From positions 1 to 64,000 of IMG/VR virus record IMGVR_UViG_3300030388_001525: a stretch of DNA of 64,000 nt; one strand, written 5' to 3'. The position numbers and the translations under genes are program-made. Every line of letters begins with the position of its first letter. The stretch's first letter is position 1. The DNA comes from a virus. Shown here piece after piece: positions 46,801 through 55,877 of the stretch. Under the pieces are notes generated by a model. The model saw nothing but the letters and a program-made list of their open reading frames with translations. It was not told the origin of the DNA and did no database searches.

Positions 46801-48926
46801 CATATAGTTCCGTCAATTGCTTGAATAAAAAAGTTTGTATATACAGTATTATAACCACCACCACTTGGCTTTACAACATATTTCCATCGTTTAGCCCAAT
46901 ACGGAGCAAAACTTTCTAAACTAACTTGTAATTTGTTTTTTAATGTAGAAAATTGTGGAGGAATAAATCTTGTATTATCTCTTGATACTAAAACAGTTGA
47001 AGCTCTTGCGTACTCATCCATGTAAACTAAACCTACTTCATAATCTCTATTACTATGTAAGCTTCCTTGATCAGAATCTGTTGTAAATTGAATTGTAGCA
47101 TCTGATATTGTAAAATATTCGTAACTACTAATTATTGCGTTTGAAGCTGAATTACTTGCTATAGTTTTCATAGCTATACATGATAAACTAAATGTTGTAG
47201 ATGTAGATGTTGATCCTGGAGAAATTTTAAATCCTTGTTGATTTGTAGAACTTCCTATTGAACTAATATCTTTAGCAAATCCAACTTGAGGTATATATGC
47301 AACATTAAAACTATCTGTTAATGAAAAACCTGCGGAGGCTGTAGCCATTGGTTGGAAATTTACTCCTTCAACAGTTCCTATAGCATTTTGAAAATCTGTT
47401 GATGCAATAAAATCAAACACAGCTGTAGTCCCTGCATATGTTGTAGTTAAATCTACAAAACACTCTACCTCTATAGTTCCGCTTGTAATAGTCTTACTCC
47501 ATGGTGTACAAGGGCCTGAAGGCAGATTTGAATTTGTACAAGTAGTATTAACTCCTGTAGATAAATCTGCTGACTCTGCTTGTTTAAGATTAGATGTTAA
47601 AGCAAATTTTATAAGCAGTTGTGAACCAGAAATTAATTTATCTGCTATACTACCTAAATCTATTAATGCTGAAGCTTGTTGAATTTGCGTATTTACAAAA
47701 GGATTAATATCATAATCTACTGTGTCTAATGTAGGATAAGGTATATAAAAAACTCCTACTTGTTCACTTTTGTTTGTTACAGAATAATTTGGTGTTATGA
47801 TAGACCCTTCACTTGATCCTCGAGAAATGTTATATCCATCTATATAATTTCCATAAACTAAACGATTAGCCATTATTGTTTGAGCTTTAGCTAATCTTGG
47901 AACATTATCATATAGTCTTAAAATTTCATCACTTCCTAATACTGTATATATTTTGGCATTAGAAAAAGATATTGTTCTATCTTGATTGTCCCCCCATCCT
48001 AAGTCAATTTTATTATATCCGTCAATTTTAAAAATAATTGAACTGTTAGAAAACTTATACAAAACATCAACCTCAATAACTCTATTAGAACCAGTATTAA
48101 AACTAATTTCAGCACCATTAAATCTATTTTGCATAGACTCATTGTTAAAGTTTTCAAAACTGAACTGAAACACTCCAGGCTGAAAAGCAGGTACTGTAAA
48201 TAAAGAAGTTGCACTATATTCTGAATTAAGATATCTATATCTATAAGCAAAACTTATAAATTTATCTTCCATATAGTTTTCTTGATTCGGCAATTTAGTT
48301 AACCGAACAAATGGTGAAGTTAATGTTTCAGATTCTGGATTTACAACAATATCTGGATTTTGATATCCAGGGGGTTTTACAATAACTGACAAATCTTCTT
48401 CGACTAAAGTATCTATAGCCGTAGCTGACGCAGGTTCAGGATACTCAAAGTTTATATTTATTTTTCTTGGAGGATTAAAGTCATCTGTAAAAAACAATAA
48501 ATTATCTATTAAGCTTACTCCTGTAATTAAATACAAAGGATTAAAATTTAATACACTTGTGCTTTGTACATGATAACGTGTAACAGTCGTAACTGTATTA
48601 TAAGATACAATTAAATCAACTCTTCCTGGAGGCGATGGTGCTTGAGTGTGAGCAGGATCGTGAACAAACCAATACATAGTTTCATTCATACCATCCTCTA
48701 ATGCACCAAGACATCTTGCTTCTGATGACAATAATACGTTTCTAAAACGCAATTGTGTTAAAGGTAAATTACCTACAGAGTTTTCAACCGCACCTATTTC
48801 TGTCGTTTCTGTAGCACCTAAACGCACATTTAAAGCATCAACGTATTCTCCTGGAGGAACTAATCGCTCATCCACACTTTTATTCATTCTACCTTTTACA
48901 AAGGTTGCAATGCTTTTTATATCCAT
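43845..48926 (-). CDS. Tail stabilisation / muzzle-like protein (1693 aa)
   Basis: The N-terminus MDIKSIATFVKGRMNKSVDE followed by RLVPPGEYVDALNVRL is the conserved start of phage tail-stabilisation proteins (P22 gp10-like, crAss stabilisation protein). LITGVSLIDNLLFFTDDFNP and RLVYGNYIDGYNI are also typical of the beta-propeller body. Around residues 1034-1090 it holds one VGDxIYNTS module, and near the C-terminus Cys clusters and a fibre-like domain. It closes the tail at the distal end. It lies between two ring-type proteins upstream and the Cys-rich tail protein downstream, with 1-12 nt spacing. Confidence 0.8.
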   Translation of the reverse strand: MDIKSIATFVKGRMNKSVDERLVPPGEYVDALNVRLGATETTEIGAVENSVGNLPLTQLRFRNVLLSSEARCLGALEDGMNETMYWFVHDPAHTQAPSPPGRVDLIVSYNTVTTVTRYHVQSTSVLNFNPLYLITGVSLIDNLLFFTDDFNPPRKININFEYPEPASATAIDTLVEEDLSVIVKPPGYQNPDIVVNPESETLTSPFVRLTKLPNQENYMEDKFISFAYRYRYLNSEYSATSLFTVPAFQPGVFQFSFENFNNESMQNRFNGAEISFNTGSNRVIEVDVLYKFSNSSIIFKIDGYNKIDLGWGDNQDRTISFSNAKIYTVLGSDEILRLYDNVPRLAKAQTIMANRLVYGNYIDGYNISRGSSEGSIITPNYSVTNKSEQVGVFYIPYPTLDTVDYDINPFVNTQIQQASALIDLGSIADKLISGSQLLIKFALTSNLKQAESADLSTGVNTTCTNSNLPSGPCTPWSKTITSGTIEVECFVDLTTTYAGTTAVFDFIASTDFQNAIGTVEGVNFQPMATASAGFSLTDSFNVAYIPQVGFAKDISSIGSSTNQQGFKISPGSTSTSTTFSLSCIAMKTIASNSASNAIISSYEYFTISDATIQFTTDSDQGSLHSNRDYEVGLVYMDEYARASTVLVSRDNTRFIPPQFSTLKNKLQVSLESFAPYWAKRWKYVVKPSGGGYNTVYTNFFIQAIDGTIWCKLEGDNQEKVKTGDLLIVKVDADGPVNTEVKIEVLSAAAQPKDFAGALAIPAEQQTGFYMNLNPTTFAIDSDLTPSNWISQKSRKATTTSRENSAQISLFYDQNYVLGGSTGTLTNISIPAGTQIRLQYKMNRKEGGSNVEEITYKYEANFVVSQNFDDLYYWWIAASPDLDSGVNSGQTNNGGTLRCQFQSTVGLESSQVSVSSCDINGLQRVPNPTNFQGACPANMWISNFQFARVDPTDPTSPLSLCWNGGVRRASGKNAVSRLTVEIIQGGDLLIFETDPGDANSELFYDSSVSYPVISGFHAAGNEVAVGSATSINTNELIDTLASFSVTVKVGDFIYNTSVSPATTAKVTVVNSSSTLTLDADIFLTIGQKYTIIHTKNSNDINQDSTQGNTLRLPFINCYSFGNGVESFKILDMIEGQSMNLGERVLAVSNQEFKEANRFAGLTYSGIFSGPANFNNLNEFNLGLVNFKDCETFFGEIQLLHARRTDILVLQEDRISYVLAGKNILTDAIGGGIVTSVPEVLGEQVARIEEYGNSFNPESFAAYGYDMYFTDTKRGAVIKLTGSVGTNDRLEVISDSGMRSWFRDQFFEQLQTQKLGGFDPYMDEYVLSTNGIKIPFPDPPIPCGVKLQDAALSSVYSFTSDVGSLIGDVIITFIVNSGAGALTAVWNGVTFTTTPNPVTGPGTYTITIPKSSAQPNLISVELVPSGVIDFEITVACPLEVEITVIQVVLNAENDANKQIHVEWFWQDTAQVSAISSTPAVLNNDPTIAALWNAQTGVRSSGIFPYSGVNLSVQTNKINTDNFDFDISADKISWLSSNTLYANNQIEIADLLSQSLNQLTVNNPIPSVFRGQQINTSLPLGNQYLYLIYDLRTISAQFLCYSSISSADACCECIVPCVSWLGSQVNTNPTTACQQLINQTYYFTGQGSLPTIGDLCWLTSDCDGAATRMTPGYYKFNTNQVLQLDANSVVVLINNC

Positions 48927-48927
48927 A

Positions 48928-49851
48928 TTACTTTAACCACTTATCTTTACCTCTCATACTCATTAGAAGTCTTCCAGGATGTATGTTACTTAATCTTATT
49001 TTTGCATTTCTTAACAAAGAAGACTTGTCTTTTCTTGCTCTATTTACAATATATTCTTGTATTCCTAATTTACCGTTTAACAATGAATATCTTACATAAG
49101 CATATATGTATTCTTCAAACAATTTATTCACTTGTACATTAGCATCATTTCCATTTTCCATACCATCAGAAACATACTCTAATACAGCTGTTCTACCTGA
49201 CATAGATGATTCAAAATTAATTACACCTGCTTGTTTGTTAATGCTAAATGTCGGATTTGCATTAGCAGTTTCAGTATTTAAACCAAATCTACCTCCAACA
49301 GAATAGTCAAAAAACCAACCACCATCTAAAAAATATCCTAACGAGTTATGATAAGGACTATCAGTATTTAAATATATTGTTTTTTTAGTTCCGTTTAATC
49401 TATCTTGATCTACAGTAGATTGTTCTGGTTTTAAAACATTACCATCTTGATCAAATAAAATTCTTGCATTGTTATCTTGTAAATATGCCCCTGCCCAATT
49501 AGATTGTATGTTTTCAGTTAAGGGATATAATGTTCCATTTATATACATAGATAATCTAACCCAATTAACATAATCTTGTGGTAATATAAATCTTAAATCT
49601 TCTCCAACTTCAAGTTCTAATATTTTAATTTCTTTCATCGCATCGTAATTCAATTCTTGAATTCCACGTTTTGCGTAAAATAATACTTGATATCTATTAA
49701 GATTGTTTAATAATTCATGATTACCTTGATACATTAACATAAAGTTATTTACAATATCTTTTAAATTAACATACTGATATGAACCCCAATTTTCATTTTC
49801 GGGATTTGCTCCTCCATTTTCGTAATATTGATAATCTGTAATATATGCCAT
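48928..49851 (-). CDS. Ring / tail tubular protein (307 aa)
   Basis: RYQVLFYAKRGIQELNYDAM, KILELEVGEDLRFILPQDYV and NWVRLSMYINGTLYPLT form the recurrent signature of tail-tube or ring proteins of crAss-like and related podoviruses (fold related to P22 gp4 / T7 gp11). The helical N-terminus packs on the portal ring and the beta part forms the tube. It follows another ring-like gene with 3 nt gap and precedes the stabilisation protein by 1 nt. Confidence 0.7.
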   Translation of the reverse strand: MAYITDYQYYENGGANPENENWGSYQYVNLKDIVNNFMLMYQGNHELLNNLNRYQVLFYAKRGIQELNYDAMKEIKILELEVGEDLRFILPQDYVNWVRLSMYINGTLYPLTENIQSNWAGAYLQDNNARILFDQDGNVLKPEQSTVDQDRLNGTKKTIYLNTDSPYHNSLGYFLDGGWFFDYSVGGRFGLNTETANANPTFSINKQAGVINFESSMSGRTAVLEYVSDGMENGNDANVQVNKLFEEYIYAYVRYSLLNGKLGIQEYIVNRARKDKSSLLRNAKIRLSNIHPGRLLMSMRGKDKWLK

Positions 49852-49854
49852 CTC

Positions 49855-50787
49855 TTATGTTGTTTGTTGTGACTCGCTGTTTAATTCATTTGTTCCAAAA
49901 TCCACCACATCAGATTCTCTAATTTCTATTCCTATGTATTGACAAATTTTTGCAACTAAAGTTGGCTCGTCGGAAAGTGGCAATTCAAAATCTTGATAAT
50001 CAGGTTGTTCGAAAAATACAGGTTCACCACCTGTAATAAGTGAGAATGTCCATTTTGGTGGTTTAGGATATCTTATGTATTGCGATTTTATACTTGAAGC
50101 TCCTAAAATACTTGTTGGATATATAGTGACAGTATTTCCATTTAAAACATACGCAGGAAATTGATTAGATGGTGCTGTTAAAGGTGAGCTTGTTAAATAA
50201 AATAATTTATTTTGACTGACTCTTTCTACCTCACTAACATTAGTATTAGTGTAAACAACATAAGCATCGTTTAAGTTCATTATGTTTGCGCTTATAGAAA
50301 GCACTGTCGAGCTATCTACAGCCGTTACATAGCACTCTTGTAGTGTAGTAGTGTTAACGATAATACTGCCAACTGGAGGCGTTGTTGGATTTGTTAAAAC
50401 AGAAAACGAAGCTGTAGAGTCTGTTAATTTAAAAGCCGCAACAACTGTGTTTGTTCCTGTAGCTATTGAGTTTGGATAATAAAATAATTTATTTATTAAA
50501 TAATAATCAGATGGTAACGTATAAGTGTTACTCACTACTTGTGTTAAAAAAACATCTTGTGAAAAAAACTCAATAACTTCTACTAAACCTTTTACTATAT
50601 CAGCATAACCAGTTCCAGAAATACGAGCATTTTCTTTTACAATCCAACTATTATATTGATAGAAATAATCCTCAAACATATCCATTTGAGCTTGTTGACA
50701 ATATAAATTAAAATCTTGCGGGCCAATATAGCCGTAGTTGTTTTTATTAGCAATAGCTAATACTGTATTTCTTACATCATCTATCAT
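49855..50787 (-). CDS. Ring / head-tail connector protein (310 aa)
   Basis: Begins MIDDVRNTVLAIANKNNYGY. IGPQDFNLYCQQAQMDMFED and YTLPSDYYLINKLFYY match neck/ring proteins placed just after the capsid genes in crAss-like and Cellulophaga podoviruses. Residues ~121-180 are a VGDIV-type module (VGSIIVNTTTLQECYVTAVD). The DYxxxxxFYYxxxxx block is shared with the next gene. A terminator at 50813-50849 and a TATCTTTG box upstream make it the first gene of a transcript. Confidence 0.65.
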   Translation of the reverse strand: MIDDVRNTVLAIANKNNYGYIGPQDFNLYCQQAQMDMFEDYFYQYNSWIVKENARISGTGYADIVKGLVEVIEFFSQDVFLTQVVSNTYTLPSDYYLINKLFYYPNSIATGTNTVVAAFKLTDSTASFSVLTNPTTPPVGSIIVNTTTLQECYVTAVDSSTVLSISANIMNLNDAYVVYTNTNVSEVERVSQNKLFYLTSSPLTAPSNQFPAYVLNGNTVTIYPTSILGASSIKSQYIRYPKPPKWTFSLITGGEPVFFEQPDYQDFELPLSDEPTLVAKICQYIGIEIRESDVVDFGTNELNSESQQTT

Positions 50788-50804
50788 AATAAAAAAATTT
50801 AATA

Positions 50805-50812
50805 CAAAGATA
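50805..50812 (-). promoter_or_regulatory. TATCTTTG octamer before the ring-protein gene
   Basis: The minus strand reads TATCTTTG, 17 nt before the ATG at 50787 and immediately after the terminator U-run. It probably restarts transcription for ring and tail genes. No -33 TTG is seen. Confidence 0.35.
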
Positions 50813-50849
50813 AGAAAAAAAAAAGAGGTTACTTTTTTTGTAACCTCTT
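50813..50849 (-). terminator. Rho-independent terminator (- strand)
   Basis: Perfect 10-bp stem AAGAGGTTAC / GTAACCTCTT (50823-50832, 50840-50849), followed on the - strand by ten or more T. It lies 25 bp after the stop of the 402-residue protein gene. Confidence 0.85.
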
Positions 50850-50873
50850 CTTTATAATTTGTAATTTACTACT

Positions 50874-52082
50874 CTAAGCAATAACTACAGACGCAGCAAC
50901 TACTTGCGATCCGTCAAATATTGGCATTAAAACTACAGAATATGCTTCAGGGCCTTGTGGCAAACCAATGCCTATTGCTCCCGCTATTAATGCGTTTTCA
51001 ATAGCCGCTGCAACAATTCTTGTTCCTGAACCTCCTGCATCACTATGATTAATTGTAGCTGTAACCGCGTTAGCATAAGTTATTACAGTTGTAAAATTAG
51101 ATGCTCCTCTTCCAACTCCTATCAAATCAGCTGTAGACAAAAGTTGTCTTTTTTTACCTACTTGATCATCAATTCTAAAAGCTTGACCAGTAGCAATTAA
51201 TGGTGCTTGTACAGTTAATCTAAAGTCGTCTTGTATTGAAACAATACCTTCAGAATCAAGAGCAGTTGTATTAAACACAATATCATCTAAAGTAACCGAA
51301 GTTAAAAAAGATTGTGTTGCATCATACACTTGAACAGCTAAACATTCAATTGTAAAGGTATCATTAAATAAAGTTGAACTGTTAAAAATATCAGATGTTA
51401 AAGTTAATGATGTTTCGCCAATTAATGCAGCAACAGTAGTTTGTGTACCAGCAGTTGTGTTTTTAACTATATCTCCAACTCTAACTTTACGAGCTGTAAA
51501 TGTAGCTCCTACACTATCTAAAACAAACTCTTTTCTTACAGCATAAGCTTCACCTCCCTCTGGAAATCCTTCACCAGCTAAAATAAGTTGAGTTTCTATA
51601 GTTGGTGTAGTTAAAACAGTTCCTTGAGATGCAGACGTAACATTATAAACAATATCTCCTGCTACAATTCCATCTGTAACAAAAGTAGCGGCTGCATCAT
51701 TTAATTGATTACCAAGTGTAAGTGCAGTTACTGTACCTACAACATCACCTGAACCACCATTTATAGTAAAAGTATTACCAATAGCATAGCCTGCGCCACC
51801 TGCCACTATTACTACTGAATTAACTTCAATTACACCACCTGCTTCTGTATAAGTAACTGTTAGGTTACCATCACCACCACCAGATGTAACTGTAGTTGCT
51901 ACCCCTGCGCCTGAAACGGGATATCCTGTTCCTCCCGCAACATTGTTTGCGGTGGAAACTATTCCTGCATTAGCGTTTGTGCCTGATGCAATTGGAGAAG
52001 AAGCTCTTGCTAAAATTACAAGTGCTTGTACTCCGTTTGCGGCTGCTTGCGCTAATGGTATTTCTATGTATTTAGCTCCCAT
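50874..52082 (-). CDS. Virion structural protein with tandem VGDIV modules (402 aa)
   Basis: Gly/Thr/Ala-rich and beta-stranded. Three copies of the ~55-residue module occupy residues ~127-182, 187-246 and 251-304 (AGDIVYNVTSASQGTV, VGDIVKNTTAGTQTTV, LDDIVFNTTALDSEGIV). Residues 30-125 form a Gly-rich repeat (GGTGYPVSGAGVATTV, GGAGYAIGNTFTINGG). It lies between capsid and ring genes, so a head decoration or head fibre is plausible. No enzyme motif. Confidence 0.6.
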   Translation of the reverse strand: MGAKYIEIPLAQAAANGVQALVILARASSPIASGTNANAGIVSTANNVAGGTGYPVSGAGVATTVTSGGGDGNLTVTYTEAGGVIEVNSVVIVAGGAGYAIGNTFTINGGSGDVVGTVTALTLGNQLNDAAATFVTDGIVAGDIVYNVTSASQGTVLTTPTIETQLILAGEGFPEGGEAYAVRKEFVLDSVGATFTARKVRVGDIVKNTTAGTQTTVAALIGETSLTLTSDIFNSSTLFNDTFTIECLAVQVYDATQSFLTSVTLDDIVFNTTALDSEGIVSIQDDFRLTVQAPLIATGQAFRIDDQVGKKRQLLSTADLIGVGRGASNFTTVITYANAVTATINHSDAGGSGTRIVAAAIENALIAGAIGIGLPQGPEAYSVVLMPIFDGSQVVAASVVIA

Positions 52083-52086
52083 ATGA

Positions 52087-52368
52087 TTAAGCGTTTGCTA
52101 TTCCTGATGGAGCTAAAGGCAATGCAACTGGAAACTGAGATTTTTGCCAGCTTGTTGCTAATGCTTGTTCCATTGCGTCTATAATTGCATCATATACGTT
52201 AAAGGCTGTTTGAGCAACTGTTGTTACCGTAGTAACTGTTCCGTCAGAATATGTTAATGATACAATAGTTCCAGCACCACCTGCGTCTGTTGTTACTGTT
52301 TTTAAACGACTAAGGCTAATCAACTGACTTGACTTAGGCGCATTTGTAATTAAAAGAAATTTTTCCAT
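52087..52368 (-). CDS. Small structural protein (93 aa)
   Basis: Begins MEKFLLITNAPKSSQLISLS. Beta-rich with a Gly turn (TDAGGAGTIVSLTYSDGTVT) and a C-terminal helix (YDAIIDAMEQALATSWQKSQ). Such short proteins beside the major capsid gene are often head-decoration or tail-completion proteins. It precedes the 402-residue gene by 4 nt and is preceded by a TATCTTTG octamer. Confidence 0.55.
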   Translation of the reverse strand: MEKFLLITNAPKSSQLISLSRLKTVTTDAGGAGTIVSLTYSDGTVTTVTTVAQTAFNVYDAIIDAMEQALATSWQKSQFPVALPLAPSGIANA

Positions 52369-52400
52369 TTTATAAAAAGGTTTTAATGGTTAATAAAAAA

Positions 52401-52408
52401 CAAAGATA
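52401..52408 (-). promoter_or_regulatory. TATCTTTG octamer before 52368
   Basis: The minus strand reads TATCTTTG, 32 nt upstream of the ATG at 52368, in the 43-bp gap after the 252-residue gene. No -33 motif. Confidence 0.35.
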
Positions 52409-52411
52409 AGA

Positions 52412-53170
52412 TTATTTTTCATCTTTATTTAAGTACTTTTTTAAAAGCTTATATGTTTCAATTCCGTCATCAGATTGAAAATAAGAAGCCACAATATAAC
52501 TTGGCTCTTCTCCAAATGGAACAGTTAACATTTTTTGTTTGTTTTTAGGTAAATTGAAATAAACATCTTTATTGTTATTTCTTATAGCTATAACTCCTTT
52601 GTCAAAAAGTTGAAAAACAGAATCTTGTAAATCTAACATTGGGTCATCCAATATTCCTAAAAAATCTTCTGGTTCATTTTTTGAGTACATTAAAATGTCT
52701 CTTTTTAATTCTGGTATTGTCATCTTGTCTACGTGCGCACCCATGATAACTCTACAAACCATAACTAATTTTTCTGTAGATAATTCTTTAGCAACTATTT
52801 GAGCATCTAATGCTCTTTCAACCCAAGCTAATTCTTCAGATGCATCTTTTTCTGCATCTATTTCTTCAAATAACATTCCGTTTTGAGGGTGTAATGCTAA
52901 AAAGTGTTGTAATACTTGATTGGTTGCTTCAACGAATAATAATCCATCTTCAAAAACTACTGGCTCTAATATTGCATTTCCATCTTGCTCATCTTCAAAT
53001 GGGCTTTTTTGATTTCTTGCATAACGAAGAGGTTTATTTATTCCTTTTTCATCATCAAAATGTAATAAAGGGGATCTGGATGAATGTCTTGATGCTAACA
53101 TGTACGATAAAGGTTGTCTATCGTTTTTTAATCTGTAATTTTTACTTACGTACTTATTTTGTTTTTTCAT
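52412..53170 (-). CDS. Conserved hypothetical protein next to the capsid gene (252 aa)
   Basis: Begins MKKQNKYVSKNYRLKNDRQP. KPLRYARNQKSPFEDEQDGN, AILEPVVFEDGLLFVEATNQ and LQHFLALHPQNGMLFEEID form a conserved block I recall from marine Bacteroidetes phages and some crAss-like genomes. The rest is helical and acidic. It lies directly after the capsid terminator. A head-assembly or capsid-interacting role is likely but unproven. Confidence 0.6.
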   Translation of the reverse strand: MKKQNKYVSKNYRLKNDRQPLSYMLASRHSSRSPLLHFDDEKGINKPLRYARNQKSPFEDEQDGNAILEPVVFEDGLLFVEATNQVLQHFLALHPQNGMLFEEIDAEKDASEELAWVERALDAQIVAKELSTEKLVMVCRVIMGAHVDKMTIPELKRDILMYSKNEPEDFLGILDDPMLDLQDSVFQLFDKGVIAIRNNNKDVYFNLPKNKQKMLTVPFGEEPSYIVASYFQSDDGIETYKLLKKYLNKDEK

Positions 53171-53192
53171 AATAATATAATTTAATTTAATT

Positions 53193-53227
53193 TAAAAAAA
53201 ATAAAAGGGGAGGATAAATCCTCCCCT
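53193..53227 (-). terminator. Strong rho-independent terminator after the capsid gene
   Basis: 9-bp stem (A)GGGGAGGA / TCCTCCCC(T) at 53206-53227, then on the - strand TTTTATTTTTTTT. It is the strongest terminator of the late block and lies 16 bp after the capsid stop, as in many phages where the capsid needs its own mRNA level. Confidence 0.9.
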
Positions 53228-53243
53228 ATTATTGTTGTTGCTC

Positions 53244-54689
53244 TTATTGTTGGAATAAGAAGAAATTGTTTGCACCTAAAGTACATACAGCTCTTTCTGA
53301 CAAGAAGTTTACTTGCATCTCATCAACATCAGATGTTCTTGCACCACCAGCAGAACCAGTAATCCAAGTTTTATATCTTCTGTCTTCAGTTTCAGATGCT
53401 CTGTATCTTACATGTAAGAAAGGTCTCTTAGCGTTCTTACCTAAGATTTGGTCATATACTGATGTAGAACCTGCAGGAACTAAAAGTCCGTTTACAGATC
53501 CAGCAGCAATACCACCTCTCATAGTAGGATCGTTTAAGTATTTCCAATCAGACTTGTAAAAGTCATAACCTCTTCTAAATCCTGTAAATCCAAGATTTAA
53601 AGCCATGTCTTTATCATTGTCAAATAAACCATATGAAGTACCACCCGCTCCGTAAGAGTTTTGTGCTGCTAACATATCGTCAATATCAAATGAGAATTGT
53701 CTGTTTACAAATATTACATTTTCCTCTATAGCTCCTTGCTTATCAAGTCTTTGAATAACTGAATCGAATCCTGCAAGAGTAGTTGGATTTCCACCTCCCC
53801 ATACATTTCCTCTGTTATTAACTACAAAGAAAATTCCTTCAGAACCAGCATTTACTTCACCTGTTCCCGCTACAGCAGCAGTTGTTAATGCAGTTTCTGC
53901 ACCTGAACCATTTACCGCAGGTACTGCTTCAATCATTGCTGTTTCTAAGTAATCTTCAAAACGTAATCTTGTGTCATGCTCAGACTTTAAATACCAAAGG
54001 TATCCACTTGCTCCATTTTCAGATGTTACTTCAACCCATCCAATTTGTGCCATATCAGAACCATTTACATTGTAAGTGTCTTTTAGGATAATTGGTTTGT
54101 TGTTGAAGAATAAATCATCAGACTCTAAAGAACCATCCATTCCAGCAGCTCCTTTTTTGAATTCAGATCCATAAATAAACATCGTGCAAGCTGTTGCAGG
54201 AATTAATTGTGTTGCTTCATAAAAAGCAATAGTAACAACATTAGCTACTCCACCAACTTGTACAGCTGTTACAACACCTTTATTAGTAAGTGTTGATCCA
54301 GGTGTATTGTCAGATATCATAAGCGTTTGTCCAACTCTTACTGCTGGAGTTGTAGCTCCTGTTACCAGTAAAGGATTGAAAACGTCATTGATAGTAAAGT
54401 TAGCTTGTGTGTTAACACCCGCTGTACCATTATTTGTTACGTTTGTGTATTTAATATGAAGTCTACCTTGTTCAGCCCATTTTATCATGTCTGAATTTGT
54501 AGGCATTTCTGCACCAACCATTCTTAGGAAGGATGCAATTGTTCTATTTCCATAACGCTCAAATTCTTTTTCATAAGTATCAGGAAGATACTGATTCAAA
54601 AAATTGAAATCAGTTATGTAGTTTGATTGTAAGGCTTGTTTTTGCGCACTTGGCTGCAATTGAAAGCCTGGGGCTGCTTGTACTGACAT
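53244..54689 (-). CDS. Major capsid protein (HK97-type, crAss-like)
   Basis: 481 residues, close to the ~490 of crAss-like capsid proteins. NYITDFNFLNQYLPDTYEKE at the front, LWYLKSEHDTRLRFEDYLET in the middle, then YGLFDNDKDMALNLGFTGFR, RRYKTWITGSAGGARTSDVD and EMQVNFLSERAVCTLGANNF are the conserved blocks. HK97 A- and P-domain features are inferred from family resemblance. Residues ~85-175 contain an inserted beta-module. It follows the scaffold-like and portal genes in standard order and is closed by a strong terminator. Confidence 0.85.
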   Translation of the reverse strand: MSVQAAPGFQLQPSAQKQALQSNYITDFNFLNQYLPDTYEKEFERYGNRTIASFLRMVGAEMPTNSDMIKWAEQGRLHIKYTNVTNNGTAGVNTQANFTINDVFNPLLVTGATTPAVRVGQTLMISDNTPGSTLTNKGVVTAVQVGGVANVVTIAFYEATQLIPATACTMFIYGSEFKKGAAGMDGSLESDDLFFNNKPIILKDTYNVNGSDMAQIGWVEVTSENGASGYLWYLKSEHDTRLRFEDYLETAMIEAVPAVNGSGAETALTTAAVAGTGEVNAGSEGIFFVVNNRGNVWGGGNPTTLAGFDSVIQRLDKQGAIEENVIFVNRQFSFDIDDMLAAQNSYGAGGTSYGLFDNDKDMALNLGFTGFRRGYDFYKSDWKYLNDPTMRGGIAAGSVNGLLVPAGSTSVYDQILGKNAKRPFLHVRYRASETEDRRYKTWITGSAGGARTSDVDEMQVNFLSERAVCTLGANNFFLFQQ

Positions 54690-54709
54690 AATTTTTTAAT
54701 TTTTTTAGT

Positions 54710-55828
54710 TTATAATTTTTTAATACTTCTTATTTTGAGTCCTCTTCCACTACTTGTATCTCCTACGCTTCTGATTTTTAGCCCGTCCTTATTATACGAT
54801 GTGTTTGTTTGTCTTACTTCCATATCTATGTTTTTAGACTTTTTAGCCACATCATCAACAGTATTAGCTACACCTTGTTCGTAAAAGAATTGCGCAAACT
54901 TATTTGGATTCATAGCCATCGCTAATGAGCGATGATAACCCTTTGCATCCTTTATAAAACCTTTATCATCAGTAAATTTATTTACCCAATTCTGAACGTC
55001 TTTTTGAACACTTTTTAATTCGCTTGCATCACCTGGCTTAAATGTAAAATCTTTTTCTCCTACGTTGAACTCAAAACCTTTGAACTCATCGTTGAAAACT
55101 TCATTAGTTTTCTCAAGAAACCAATCATACCTTTTAGCAGATAACTCTTTAACAGTTTCTGATTCGTCTTTATAACTTTTATAAGCATTAAGATTTTTCT
55201 CCTGATCTTCTGATAATCCACCCCCACTTGACTCAAGAGGGATTTTATATTTATCTTTTTGTTCATTTAAAAACTTCTTCGCTTTCGCAAGTTCTCTTTT
55301 TTTAGCTAATTTTGCTTTCTTCACATCTTTAACCTCATCTAAATCTTCGTCATAAGAAAATTTATCTTCAATTAAATCTTGAATATCCATAGAGTCTAAA
55401 CCATCTTCGGTAGACTTATAGTAATTAGCCAACAACTGATCGTCTTCCATAGATTCATAGTCTTTTTGCAGACTAACAAAATCCTCTATGCCACGACCTG
55501 TTTCTTTTTTGTATTTAAAATATGCAGATACATCTTCTGGTAAATCGTCATTGTCTTTTGTTTGCGCAAACAATTCATCTACAGAAGATATGTCCTTGTC
55601 ATACCTATTTTTAATATAAGAAAGAACATCTTCGTCATTTAACTCTGACGATGGAGTTTCTTCTTTTACAACCTCTTGGTTTTCAACTACTTCTATTTTT
55701 TCAACAGGTTGTTCTTTGTCTTGAGGAGAGTCTTCAAACTTTTCCTCATGTTTTTTTAATAGATCTGATTCTATTTCTTGAGTTGATTTTTCTTCTTTAA
55801 ACTCAACATTTTTTACTTTAATGTCCAT
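54710..55828 (-). CDS. Scaffold-like protein (372 aa)
   Basis: Very acidic N-terminus (VENQEVVKEETPSSELNDED) and long charged helices, then a basic C-terminus with the duplicated motif GLKIRS (twice). This is the classical make-up of phage scaffold proteins, whose C-terminal basic helix binds the capsid protein. It lies between portal and capsid genes, as expected. No protease motif visible. A TAACTTTA box, one base off the late octamer, lies 26 nt before the ATG. Confidence 0.65.
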   Translation of the reverse strand: MDIKVKNVEFKEEKSTQEIESDLLKKHEEKFEDSPQDKEQPVEKIEVVENQEVVKEETPSSELNDEDVLSYIKNRYDKDISSVDELFAQTKDNDDLPEDVSAYFKYKKETGRGIEDFVSLQKDYESMEDDQLLANYYKSTEDGLDSMDIQDLIEDKFSYDEDLDEVKDVKKAKLAKKRELAKAKKFLNEQKDKYKIPLESSGGGLSEDQEKNLNAYKSYKDESETVKELSAKRYDWFLEKTNEVFNDEFKGFEFNVGEKDFTFKPGDASELKSVQKDVQNWVNKFTDDKGFIKDAKGYHRSLAMAMNPNKFAQFFYEQGVANTVDDVAKKSKNIDMEVRQTNTSYNKDGLKIRSVGDTSSGRGLKIRSIKKL

Positions 55829-55877
55829 TTGATTTAATTTTGTGTAAAGTTAATATTTATTTATTTAATTTTTCAGA

